Below, one piece after another: positions 7,126-14,334 of a DNA stretch of 36,735 nucleotides; position 1 is the first letter of the stretch, and each line of letters begins with the position of its first letter. This DNA is from Acidobacteriota bacterium (GTDB lineage: Bacteria > Actinomycetota > Acidimicrobiia > Acidimicrobiales > Palsa-688): NCBI GenBank assembly GCA_028876385.1, contig JAGWSF010000101.1:1-36735 (forward strand). The letters run 5' to 3'. Below the pieces are notes generated by a model. The model had not been told where the DNA came from. It was given only the letters and a program-made list of their open reading frames with translations, and ran no database searches. The position numbers and the translations under genes are program-made.

Positions 7126-8343
7126 TCAGCCCTCCCAGGGACCCCCGTCGTCTCCGCCCGAGCGGCCGCCTACGAAGATCATGCCGACGGGGTTGACGGC
7201 GGTGCTGACACTGGAGACCTGACCGGTCCACAGGTTCAGCTGGCCGAGGTAGTTGGCCGGCCAGGTGGGAGGCGCCGGGCACGTGGACGGCGCGTTGTTA
7301 TTGTCACAGGGAGTCACCGCGACGAAGGCCTGCCCGGGCTCGAACGGGCCGGTCACCCGGTCCACCCGATTGGCCGTCGGGTCGGTCACATAGAGGACGT
7401 CGTCGCGTGAAGTGGCGAACGCCGTGTTGTCCACCGACTGGCTCAGCTGCAAGACGCGGAGACCGGAGCCCCCCACCGGGTCCCGGGTGTAGACCTGCTG
7501 GGCGTCGCCCTGACTGTCGAGCTGGAAGCTACCCCCGAAGCGGGGCACCGAGTCGGGGACCACCATGCTCGAGTCGGGATCGGTGAGAGCCAGCGTCGAG
7601 GGCGCCCCCTTGTCCGCGGGGATCGCCGGGGCGGTGTCGGAGAAACCGTTGGTGAGCACCGCGGTGCCGCTCGCGGGAGCCCCGCCGCTCGGGCAGTTGG
7701 TGGGGTGGACGCCCGGTTCGAGAGTGGCGGCGTAGACGGCCGGGACATTGGCCGGGGCGGAGCTGGGCGCCGAGGCCGTAATGATCAGCCGGCCCTGGTA
7801 GAAAGCGACACTGTCGGTGCCGGCTCCGTGGGGGAGCGGGTTCAGGTTGTAGCAGTAGTGGGTGAACCCGCCGTCCGGTGAGCTCGGATCGATGGTGTAG
7901 AGGCTCGAGCTGCCGTCCTCGTCCACGGTGGCGACCAGCGAATGGATGGCCGGGTCGACGCCGAGTCCATCGACTTTGGAGGTGAGGTCCCACTGCCGGA
8001 CCAGATGTCCAGTCGATGTCAGTTCCACCACGGAGCTCTCGTCGTTGCCGTTGGACGCCGGGCCGCCGGTGGCGGTGACCCCGTTCTGGAACGCCACGAA
8101 GAGGTGGCCGTCGAACCAGACGAGGTCGTCGGGCTTGGTCAGCGGATAGCCCTGATCGGTCTTCAGCCCGGTCGGGCTGAATATGGGTGTCACCTGGTAG
8201 GCGGCGGCGGGCGGGGTCGACGGCGCAGCCTTCGGAGATGCGGTGGCGGGGCTGATCACCCCGAACTGCATGACGGCAAATCCCGCCGCCAGGCCTCCCG
8301 CTCCAAACTTGACCGCCGAGGTGCGTGTGATGCGAACCGGCAC
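7126..8343 (-). CDS. Secreted protein of unknown function
   Basis: A 405-residue protein starting at GTG 8343, chosen because AAGGGAG lies five bases upstream; a longer reading to 8460 runs through non-conserved sequence. Residues 1 to about 35 form a Sec-type signal peptide (basic MPVRITRT, then a hydrophobic stretch, ending near PATAS). The mature part has repeated short segments of the type DGLGVDPAIHSLVATVDEDG and SRDDVLYVTDPTANRVDRVTGPF, suggesting a beta-propeller of the SMP-30/NHL or YncE kind, but I do not recognise a family. Four Cys residues could form disulfides. The C-terminus is Gly/Asp-rich. It is probably extracellular and its role is unknown. Confidence 0.75.
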   Translation of the reverse strand: MPVRITRTSAVKFGAGGLAAGFAVMQFGVISPATASPKAAPSTPPAAAYQVTPIFSPTGLKTDQGYPLTKPDDLVWFDGHLFVAFQNGVTATGGPASNGNDESSVVELTSTGHLVRQWDLTSKVDGLGVDPAIHSLVATVDEDGSSSLYTIDPSSPDGGFTHYCYNLNPLPHGAGTDSVAFYQGRLIITASAPSSAPANVPAVYAATLEPGVHPTNCPSGGAPASGTAVLTNGFSDTAPAIPADKGAPSTLALTDPDSSMVVPDSVPRFGGSFQLDSQGDAQQVYTRDPVGGSGLRVLQLSQSVDNTAFATSRDDVLYVTDPTANRVDRVTGPFEPGQAFVAVTPCDNNNAPSTCPAPPTWPANYLGQLNLWTGQVSSVSTAVNPVGMIFVGGRSGGDDGGPWEG

Positions 8344-8551
8344 GGGTACTCCCTTCCTTCGCCGTTCCCGGCGATCGCTGTGGATGCCCGGAGGTCTATC
8401 GTCGGGAGTTGAACGGTTGATGGCGAGGTCGTGTATCCCGCCTGAACCTTGCATGAACACCCGGCGCCTCCGGTCGGACCCGGCCGGCCGCTCGCCGGGC
8501 CGGCGCGCTCGGTGGGCCGGGACCTGGCTGGGGCCAGGACCTCGGCGGGGA

Positions 8552-9649
8552 TCAGCCCTGCAGTTGGCCGAGCACGGCGGTGAGGGATCGCGCCGTACCG
8601 TCCGGGGATCTCACCACCAGGCTGACGTCCTGGCCCGGGGCCAGCCCGGCCAGCACCTTCTGCAGGTCGGCGAGGGAAGTAACCTTCGTGCCGGCCAGCA
8701 TGGTGATCAGGTCCCCTTCCCGGACCCCGGCGCGCGCCGCGCTGCCTCCCGCCGCCAAGCCCACGACCACCGCCCCCAGGGGTTGACCGGTGGACGACAA
8801 GGCGTCGACCGCGGAGATGTCGAGGGCCGCCCGGTCGCTGTGGGTGACGCGGCCGGACTCTATGAGCTGGGGGACGATCAGCTCGACGGTGTCGGAGGGC
8901 ACCGCGAAACCGATGCCGGCGGCGGCGCCCCCCGCCTGCTGGTCGGCCGCCGCCAGAGTCGGGATTCCTATTACCTGACCGGCCAGGTCCACGAGGGCGC
9001 CCCCGCTGTTGCCGGGATTTATAGGGGCGCTGGTCTGGATGGTGGATGGCAGCACGACTCCGTTGCCTTCACTGACCGGCCGCCCGTTGTAGGACACGAT
9101 GCCGTCGGTGACCGAGCTGGACAGGCCGAGCGGGTTGCCGACGGCGAAGACGATCTCGCCCACCTTCACAGAGCTCGACTCGGCGAAGGTGGCGGGGGAG
9201 AGGTTGGCTGCCCCCGTGAGCCTGATGACCGCCAGGTCGTCGGGGGCGTACACCCCGACGAGGGTGGCGGCCACCTGCTGACCGTCGAGAAGCTGGACGG
9301 TGAACTCGGTCGCGGTTCCCACGACGTGAGCATTGGTGACCACATCGCCGGCCCGGTCGAACACGACTCCCGAGCCCAGGCTGCTTCCCGTTGATATCTG
9401 GACGACCTGGGGGCGGACCTCGGCGACGACTGCGACGAACGCGGCCTGCAGGGCGGCGGCCGACGCCGCGGCTCCGTCGGGCCCGGTACCGGTAGCGGTG
9501 GGTGCCGAGGTCCGGGCTGAGTTCGGGCTGGTGGCCGACGGGGAGGGGGTGCCTCCACCTCCGCCGTCGCAGCCGGTCAGGCCGCCACCGAGGAGGACCG
9601 CGGCGACCACGGCTGCTGGCGCCCAAGAGCCGATCCGGCGACTGGTCAC
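8552..9649 (-). CDS. HtrA/DegP-type serine protease, lipoprotein, with one PDZ domain
   Basis: A 365-residue trypsin-like protease. The N-terminus has a membrane segment ending in the lipobox LTGC with Cys27, so it should be lipid-anchored outside the membrane. A Pro/Ser/Thr/Gly-rich linker follows to about residue 60. The catalytic triad is complete: His108 (NAHVV), Asp138 (PDDLAVIRL) and Ser215 (PGNSGGAL). One PDZ domain occupies about residues 275-360. By family it degrades or surveys misfolded secreted proteins. The GTG start at 9649 lies directly against a GGAAGG sequence, an unusually short spacing, but no other start precedes the signal sequence. The 207-base gap to the next gene downstream shows nothing clear. 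Confidence 0.92.
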   Translation of the reverse strand: MTSRRIGSWAPAAVVAAVLLGGGLTGCDGGGGGTPSPSATSPNSARTSAPTATGTGPDGAAASAAALQAAFVAVVAEVRPQVVQISTGSSLGSGVVFDRAGDVVTNAHVVGTATEFTVQLLDGQQVAATLVGVYAPDDLAVIRLTGAANLSPATFAESSSVKVGEIVFAVGNPLGLSSSVTDGIVSYNGRPVSEGNGVVLPSTIQTSAPINPGNSGGALVDLAGQVIGIPTLAAADQQAGGAAAGIGFAVPSDTVELIVPQLIESGRVTHSDRAALDISAVDALSSTGQPLGAVVVGLAAGGSAARAGVREGDLITMLAGTKVTSLADLQKVLAGLAPGQDVSLVVRSPDGTARSLTAVLGQLQG

Positions 9650-9727
9650 CCTTCCAGGATGGGCGCCCGCCGTCGGGCCGAACAGGGCCGAAGGTAAGCG
9701 TCCCTCGGGTCTCGGCGACGGATTGGA

Positions 9728-10546
9728 TCAAACGGCGAGGTCGCGGCGGTCGAACCAGTACACCGATCCGGCTAGCAGCGCCGCGGTCAACAGGGGCAGT
9801 ACCAGCAGGTGGGCGCCGACGAAGCCGCGGATGAGGGGGTCGCTGCCCAGGGCGTGGTACCAGGGAGACAGCGGCCGGACGGGCTTCAGCCAGCCCACCA
9901 GGCCGGCGAGTGAACTGATCAGATAGGCGGCTACAGCCAAGCCGGTGGTAGCGCCCCGCGCCAGCCCCCTGTGCCCGGTGGCGGCTCCGACGGCGAGGGC
10001 GACAGTTCCATAGAGCAGACCCAGCAAGACGACCGACACGATGGCGGCCGCGGCTCCCTCCACGCCGATACCGAGACCGAAGATGGGGCCGGCGACGGCC
10101 AGCCCGGCGGCGAGTGCGGCACCGGCCAGGGTCGTTCCGGCGGCCAGCGCCGCCCACTTCTCGATCAGCAGGCGTCGGCGGGAGATCGGATTGGCCAGCA
10201 GGATGTCCATGGTGCCCCGGTCCTCCTCGCCGCTGATGAGGTCGCCGCCCCACAGCACGGCGAAGACGCTCACCAGCAGGGGGGCCATCAACGAGAAGAT
10301 TTCGGCGTTCATGTACCCGGGCCCGGTGGTCAGGTCTGTGATGCCGAACAGGGAGCGGAGGGCCTTCGGATAACTGTCATAGAGCTTCACGAACTGTTGG
10401 TTGCCCCTGATAGTGGGAAAGACAGCAGAGACCATCACGACCAAGGCGAACAGGCTCGACGACCACGCCAGCACCGACCGGCGATGCTCGTGTAGAGCCC
10501 GGTGGAGCACCGAGCGCAGGACCACCGGACGTCTAAGCGACGACAT
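9728..10546 (-). CDS. ABC-2 type transporter permease
   Basis: A 272-residue membrane protein with about six hydrophobic segments. The cytoplasmic motif GGDLISGEEDRGTMDILLANPISRRRLLIEKW, after the second segment, is characteristic of ABC-2 permeases of the NatB/YhaP sort, which export lipids, ions or drugs. I start at the ATG at 10546, which overlaps the end of the ATPase gene by 14 bases; an in-frame ATG at 10561 is a possible alternative. It forms an exporter with the adjacent ATPase. The substrate cannot be inferred. Confidence 0.85.
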   Translation of the reverse strand: MSSLRRPVVLRSVLHRALHEHRRSVLAWSSSLFALVVMVSAVFPTIRGNQQFVKLYDSYPKALRSLFGITDLTTGPGYMNAEIFSLMAPLLVSVFAVLWGGDLISGEEDRGTMDILLANPISRRRLLIEKWAALAAGTTLAGAALAAGLAVAGPIFGLGIGVEGAAAAIVSVVLLGLLYGTVALAVGAATGHRGLARGATTGLAVAAYLISSLAGLVGWLKPVRPLSPWYHALGSDPLIRGFVGAHLLVLPLLTAALLAGSVYWFDRRDLAV

Positions 10547-11474
10547 GGACCCCGGTCCCATCACCGGCGGGCTCCCGGCTGTCCGACATGAAGGTGAAGA
10601 AGAGGTCTTCGAGGTCCGGCTCACGGATGGTCAGATCCTCGACTTCGGCGTCGGCGAGGACGGCCAGCAGAGGGTGCAGAGGCCCCGAGACCACCAACCG
10701 GACCTCGCTGCTGGCTGATGGCAGTCGGGTTACGCCGTCGAGGGTCGTGAGGGCCTCGGGGACGACGCCCCCGCCGAAGCGGACGTCGACGTAGTGAACG
10801 GCGCGGCGTCTCAGTGCCGCTACCTCCTCGACGGCGACCATGACACCGTCGCGGATGATCCCGACCTGATCGGCGACCTCGCCGACTTCTGACAGCACGT
10901 GTGACGACAAGAACACCGTCCGGCCGTCCCGGGCGACGTCACGGACCAACTGGTGGACCTCGCTCTGCACCAGGGGGTCGAGTCCCGAGGTCGGCTCGTC
11001 GAGGATCACCAGTTCCGGGTGGCCCATCAAGGCCTGGACCAGCCCGACCTTCTGCCGGTTGCCTTTGGAGAGGGCACGGATCGGTCGGTCGACCTGCAGG
11101 TCGAAGCGGGCGGTCAACTCCTCTATGGCCGACCAGGGTGGCCCCCGCCGCAGATGGGCGAAGTGAGTGAGCAGCTCCCGGGCCGTCAGACTCTCGTACA
11201 GGGAGAGATCGCCGGGTAGGTACCCGATCCGCCGTCGAATCTCGACGCTGTGCGAGCGCAGGTCCTGACCGAACAGCCGGACAGTGCCGGAGTCCGGCCG
11301 AATCAGGTCCAGGAGAATCCGGATCGTGGTGGTCTTCCCTGCGCCGTTGGGGCCGAGGAAGGCGAAGACCCGGCCGCTCGGGACCTCGAGGTGCACGTGC
11401 TCCACCCCCCTCCCGCCGCGGTAGCGCTTGGTAACGTCCTGCAAATCGATGGGTAAGGGCACCTTTTCGATCAT
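10533..11474 (-). CDS. ABC transporter ATP-binding protein
   Basis: A 313-residue ABC ATPase. Walker A is GPNGAGKTT (about residues 41-49). The signature is ALSKGNRQKVGL instead of LSGGQ, a variant common in ABC-2 exporters of this subfamily. Walker B is LVILDEPTSGLDP and the switch histidine lies in FLSSHV. The C-terminal ~80 residues are a regulatory extension as in NatA/CcmA-like exporters (EDLTIREPDLEDLFFTFM). It powers the permease encoded immediately downstream. The ATG start at 11474 has no good ribosome site and a start a few codons later cannot be excluded. Confidence 0.93.
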   Translation of the reverse strand: MIEKVPLPIDLQDVTKRYRGGRGVEHVHLEVPSGRVFAFLGPNGAGKTTTIRILLDLIRPDSGTVRLFGQDLRSHSVEIRRRIGYLPGDLSLYESLTARELLTHFAHLRRGPPWSAIEELTARFDLQVDRPIRALSKGNRQKVGLVQALMGHPELVILDEPTSGLDPLVQSEVHQLVRDVARDGRTVFLSSHVLSEVGEVADQVGIIRDGVMVAVEEVAALRRRAVHYVDVRFGGGVVPEALTTLDGVTRLPSASSEVRLVVSGPLHPLLAVLADAEVEDLTIREPDLEDLFFTFMSDSREPAGDGTGVHVVA

Positions 11475-11630
11475 GGGCCCAGATGGGTTTCTCCGGACAG
11501 GGCCCTATGTCACCCCGCGCTCGACGGACCAGCCGTGGTGAGCCAATGGAGAAGCCGATTCAAAGCCACCGTGCTTCGCCCCGTGACCCATGTCGTGGCG
11601 TGGTGGACTAGTGAGGATCGCGTCGCAGGG

Positions 11631-12011
11631 TCACAGTGCCGCCGCGACGTCGGTCTCGGGGAAGTCGTCGCCAACGTACAGCAGGTCGTCGTGGGTCGAC
11701 TTGGCCAGGGCGTAGGCGAACAGATCGCCGAGGTTGAGCCCGGCGGGGTGGCGGCCCTTGCCGTAGCGGCGCCAGGCGGCCCGGGCGATGGCCACCTGCT
11801 CGGTGTCGACGGCAACGGTCTGCACGCCGGCCCGGTGCAGGAACAGGTCGAGCTCTCGGGCGGCCATCTCGCCGTGGCGGGCCTCGAGGACTATAGAGGT
11901 CTCCACCAGCGTGGCCGAGGACAGCAGCCGCCGGCCGCTGCCGGCGAGGGCGGTCACCAGCTCGGTGGCGGACGGCTCGCCGGTCAGGATGGCGACCAGC
12001 GCCGAGGGGTC
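11631..12011 (-). pseudogene. VapC-like PIN toxin remnant lacking its start
   Basis: Reading back from the stop at 11631, the frame gives a near-complete PIN protein. D-P-S-A-L-V-A-I-L-T-G-E at 12011 onward is the usual VapC N-terminus, followed by the conserved Glu in SSATLVETSIVLEARHG, by Asp in GLNLGDLFAYALA and by YVGDDF. The expected start codon and first few residues before that first Asp are gone, because the vapB sequence runs directly into it in another frame. The only downstream start is GTG at 11957, and a product from there would lack the first catalytic Asp. It is probably non-functional as a toxin unless frameshifting occurs. Confidence 0.75.
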
Positions 12012-12097
12012 ACGGCGGTGGTGATGCTCTCGCCGGTGACGGCCGACAGCTCCCGGGCCAGGCGGTCGGCTTCGGGGTCCTTGATGCTGATGGTCAC
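11984..12097 (-). pseudogene. Truncated VapB antitoxin fused by deletion to vapC
   Basis: A GTG start at 12097 begins MTISIKDPEADRLARELS and continues TGESITTAV, the conserved N-terminal half of Rv0623/PSK-type VapB antitoxins, which are normally about 80 residues. After codon 29 the sequence jumps directly into vapC in a shifted frame and stops after 37 codons. The C-terminal half that neutralises the toxin is therefore missing. Strong N-terminal conservation suggests a fairly recent deletion. Confidence 0.75.
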
Positions 12098-12131
12098 AGG
12101 TGGATTCTACCTATACAGGTGGATTCAACCT
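12096..12131. promoter_or_regulatory. Tandem 17-bp operator-like repeats upstream of vapB
   Basis: Two direct copies of ACAGGTGGATTCWACCT lie at 12096-12112 and 12115-12131, identical at 16 of 17 positions with a 19-base period. Each is itself a rough palindrome (AGGT...ACCT). They overlap the vapB start codon and the expected promoter, where a TATAGG box lies between the copies on the minus strand. VapB antitoxins autorepress through such repeats, so this is the likely operator of the broken module. Confidence 0.6.
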
Positions 12132-12133
12132 AG

Positions 12134-12162
12134 AGTTGGGGTCGAGTGGCGCCGCCCCAACT
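12134..12162. other. Perfect 8-bp hairpin
   Basis: AGTTGGGG (12134-12141) and CCCCAACT (12155-12162) form a perfect stem with a 13-base loop, directly beyond the vapB operator repeats. It could be a terminator-like or regulatory structure; no U-tract is present. Confidence 0.4.
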
Positions 12163-12356
12163 TGTGTTGCCCAGGGTCGGCGCGGGCGGCCGCCCCGAGG
12201 CCAGGTCCGCCTGGGTCAGGCCCAGCCCCTTGCTATCGAGAGAGAGCCTTTGACCTGCGCTCAGGCCCGGGCGGCGCCGGCTGGCCGCCGCTGCGGGGCG
12301 ATATGAGCGATTGACCGGTGCCGGGATGGAGGGGACGCCCCGGCTGCCAGGCCGCG

Positions 12357-12761
12357 ATGCCGGTTGAGGCGTGCGAGACCTGGGACTGCGTGAGCTACCT
12401 GACCCAGCTGATGGTCTGTTCGCCCAACACCTCCGACGAGGCGCTCCTCGACGACCTGTCGTTCGAGCTGACCGGCGACCGGTTCGTCCAGGTAGATGAA
12501 CGCTCCGAGCGGGTCGGTACTCTTCGGCCCCTCCAGCACGAGTTCGGAGGCTGGAAGGCGGCCTCCGGATGCGTATGGGCCGGCGTGCTCGACCACGCCA
12601 ACGAAGACGCCATCCTGGTCCACCTGGCTGAGCAGAGCTGGGCCGAACCCGACACCATCCAGATCCTCATCAAGACCGAGGATGAACGAGAGTTCCGGCT
12701 CTACATGATCCGAAACGACCGGCTCGTCCTCTGCAGCCCCGAGCCCCTGCCCGACGAGTAG
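12357..12761 (+). CDS. Hypothetical protein
   Basis: A 134-residue acidic soluble protein that I do not recognise. It begins MPVEACETWDCVSYLTQLMVC and contains several strand-like segments (CVWAGVLDHANEDAILVHL, TIQILIKTEDEREFRLYMI). There is no signal peptide or membrane segment. The ATG at 12357 is chosen over an in-frame GTG at 12318 because the intervening residues look non-coding; neither has a clear ribosome site. It lies between two toxin-antitoxin loci, so it may be an accessory gene. A longer minus-strand frame (12261-12863) is judged a shadow because its composition is less protein-like. Confidence 0.55.
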   Translation: MPVEACETWDCVSYLTQLMVCSPNTSDEALLDDLSFELTGDRFVQVDERSERVGTLRPLQHEFGGWKAASGCVWAGVLDHANEDAILVHLAEQSWAEPDTIQILIKTEDEREFRLYMIRNDRLVLCSPEPLPDE

Positions 12762-12821
12762 ACCATCGAGCGAGAACACCTTGACGCACCCGTGGTGCCT
12801 GTGTGTCTTCAGGTTGTGGGA

Positions 12822-12859
12822 CTTGCACCCGAAGGGCCTGCTGGTAGGGGTGTTGCAAG
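12822..12859. other. Imperfect inverted repeat before the DUF433 gene
   Basis: CTTGCA with adjacent CCC (12822-12830) can pair with GGGG and TGCAAG (12847-12859), leaving a small bulge. It lies in the 197-base gap between the hypothetical gene and the DUF433 gene and could be a terminator for the former or an operator for the latter. No other signal is clear in the gap. Confidence 0.3.
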
Positions 12860-12958
12860 ACACCAGGTGCGTTCCACGTCCGAACTACGCTGCTCCAAGT
12901 ACTATCCGCTCGCTCGCCTGGAGGTGAAGCCGCGACCGCCCGAGACCTTCGCTTCGAC

Positions 12959-13645
12959 GTGCCGCTCTACACCACGGCCGAGGCGGCGAGAGCCGTAGGG
13001 CTTAGTCCGTCCACCCTCTCGACTTGGGCTCAGGGATACGAGCGGCGATTCAATGGACGACAGGCGGTGACCGGACTACCTGTCATCACCGCGCTGCCCG
13101 CCCCGAAGGGACGACCGTCCATACCTTTCGTGGGGCTCTCCGAAGCCCTTGTGCTTGCCGCGGTTAGGAATGCCGGGGTACCGCTCCAGAGAATCCGGCC
13201 GGCGTTGGAAGTGCTCGCCGTCGAGCTCGGAGTGGACCACGCCCTCGCATCTCGAAGGCTCTACACAGACGGCGCCGAGCTCCTGTTCGACTATGCGGAG
13301 ACCTCCGGCGAACCCGACGCACCGGCCGCCCGGGAGCTAGTCGTCGTGAGAAAGAAGCAGTACGTGTTCGCGCCGGTGGTCGAGCGGTACCTGAAGCTCA
13401 TCACGTACGGCACCGACGGCTACCCGGACTTGGTCCGGCTGCCTGTGTACCCACGTGCCGAAGTGGTGGTCGATCCCCGCCGGTCCTTCGGCCAGCCAAT
13501 CTTCGCCCGGGGAGGCGCCCGAGTGGCTGATGTCCTGGACCGCTTCCTGGCCGGCGAGAGCCTCCGTGACGTCGCCGAGGAGTTCGGGGTGCCGGTCGTA
13601 GAGGTCGAGGACGTGGTTCGTGCCGCATCCCGACGGGCTGCCTGA
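12959..13645 (+). CDS. VapB45-like antitoxin: HTH plus DUF433 domain
   Basis: A 228-residue protein. Residues 1-35 (PLYTTAEAARAVGLSPSTLSTWAQGY) are a MerR-like winged-helix start. About residues 145-228 are a DUF433 domain (VVDPRRSFGQPIFARGGARVADVLDRFLAGESLRDVAEEFGVPVVEVEDVVR) with a second helix-turn-helix. This architecture and the PIN-like gene that follows match the M. tuberculosis VapBC45 (Rv2018-Rv2019) type, in which the larger protein is the antitoxin and repressor. The GTG start has no ribosome site. The frame is open upstream and continues as R-F-D directly before it, but no other standard start is in frame after the stop at 12845. The end overlaps the toxin gene by 26 bases. Confidence 0.8.
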   Translation: MPLYTTAEAARAVGLSPSTLSTWAQGYERRFNGRQAVTGLPVITALPAPKGRPSIPFVGLSEALVLAAVRNAGVPLQRIRPALEVLAVELGVDHALASRRLYTDGAELLFDYAETSGEPDAPAARELVVVRKKQYVFAPVVERYLKLITYGTDGYPDLVRLPVYPRAEVVVDPRRSFGQPIFARGGARVADVLDRFLAGESLRDVAEEFGVPVVEVEDVVRAASRRAA

Positions 13646-14000
13646 CCTCTTCGCCGACCGCAGCCTTGGGCGAATCCAGGTCCCGCGGATGCTCCGCGAT
13701 GCGGGGCTCCGGCTGACGACGCTGGCGGAGCGCTACGGGGTGCCAGCGGATGAGACCGTTACCGACGAGCAGTGGCTCGCCGACGCCGGGGGGCTCGGTG
13801 AGGCCGTTCTTATGAAAGACGATCGGATCCGGTACCGACCGGCCGAGAAGGCGGCCGTCATAGAGTGGAGGGTCAGGGCCTTTTGCCTGGCTCGACGGGA
13901 CCTGACGGCGCCAGCCATGGCAGATGCCTTTCTGTCGAACCTCAGCAGGATCACCGCTATCTGCGCCGAGTCGCCCGCCGGCGTCTTCGTCGTCAGTTAG
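13620..14000 (+). CDS. VapC45-like PIN toxin (DUF5615-type)
   Basis: A 126-residue protein with the PIN-like fold of the VapC45/Mut7-C type. It begins with an acidic DLFADRSLGRIQVPRMLRDAGL, where the Asp in FADRSLG is the expected first metal ligand. It continues LTTLAERYGVPADETVTDEQWLADAG, with the conserved T-D-E-x-W-L, and EAVLMKDDRIRYRP. These are likely RNA-cleaving toxins. It overlaps the antitoxin gene, which gives coupled translation. The GTG at 13620 is the first usable start; the true start could be slightly different. All expected acidic residues appear present, so unlike the neighbouring vapBC this module looks intact. Confidence 0.75.
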   Translation: MPHPDGLPDLFADRSLGRIQVPRMLRDAGLRLTTLAERYGVPADETVTDEQWLADAGGLGEAVLMKDDRIRYRPAEKAAVIEWRVRAFCLARRDLTAPAMADAFLSNLSRITAICAESPAGVFVVS

Positions 14001-14048
14001 CGCGGAATCAGAGCAGCATCTCTCGACTGACGGCACCCCCCGATGTTT

Positions 14049-14059
14049 GTTGGACCAAC
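14049..14059. promoter_or_regulatory. Palindrome GTTGGACCAAC with nearby half-site
   Basis: A perfect 5-bp inverted repeat around a central A, with another TGTTGGA half-site at about 14066. It is followed by an ATG that heads only a short frame before TAG. It looks like an operator-promoter remnant without its gene, or the 3' flank of the tRNA-Lys gene. Confidence 0.3.
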
Positions 14060-14114
14060 GCTACATGTTGGATGTGACCGCCATGCCTTTATAGGGCCTG
14101 AACTGCGCTTTTCC

Positions 14115-14189
14115 TGGTGCGCCCCCTGGGATTCGAACCCAGAACCTGCGGATTAAGAGTCCGTTGCTCTGCCGTTGAGCTAGAGGCGC
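14115..14189 (-). tRNA. tRNA-Lys (CTT)
   Basis: The minus-strand cloverleaf starts GCGCCTC and ends with a matching 3' acceptor arm (one G-U pair), discriminator A and an encoded CCA. The anticodon loop is CTCTTAA, giving anticodon CTT. The T-loop TTCGAAT is present. It reads towards the accessory patch at 11475-14000. Confidence 0.95.
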
Positions 14190-14321
14190 GTGGGGATAAG
14201 AGTCAGTGATGATACCTCAACCTCCCTCCCCGGTCAGATCGAATCGGCGACGCCTGCGACCCGCGGGTGCGCGCCCTGCGGGGCCGACCGGGCGCTCGGG
14301 GAGCCGAGAAGAGCCTCCCGG

Positions 14322-14327
14322 TAGCCT
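14322..14327 (+). promoter_or_regulatory. Leaderless -10 box (TAGCCT) for the FUSC gene
   Basis: TAGCCT ends seven bases before the ATG at 14335 and there is no Shine-Dalgarno sequence. The spacing places transcription start at or next to the start codon. Confidence 0.5.
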
Positions 14328-14334
14328 GACCGCC

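Noticed and set aside
10533..11474. Variant ABC signature LSKGN taken as a sign of inactivity
   Set aside because: This variant is common in ABC-2 exporter ATPases with all other motifs intact, as here.
12196..12246. A minus-strand stretch encoding GLGLTQADLAS, like the helix-turn-helix of XRE antitoxins
   Set aside because: Only about 11 residues look right; no start codon, no continuing domain, and it ends in non-conserved sequence. It may be a decayed gene but cannot be supported.
11475..14189. Genomic island integrated at tRNA-Lys with attachment-site repeats
   Set aside because: The patch has accessory genes, but I found no second copy of the tRNA 3' end and no integrase, so an att-flanked island is not supported within the window.
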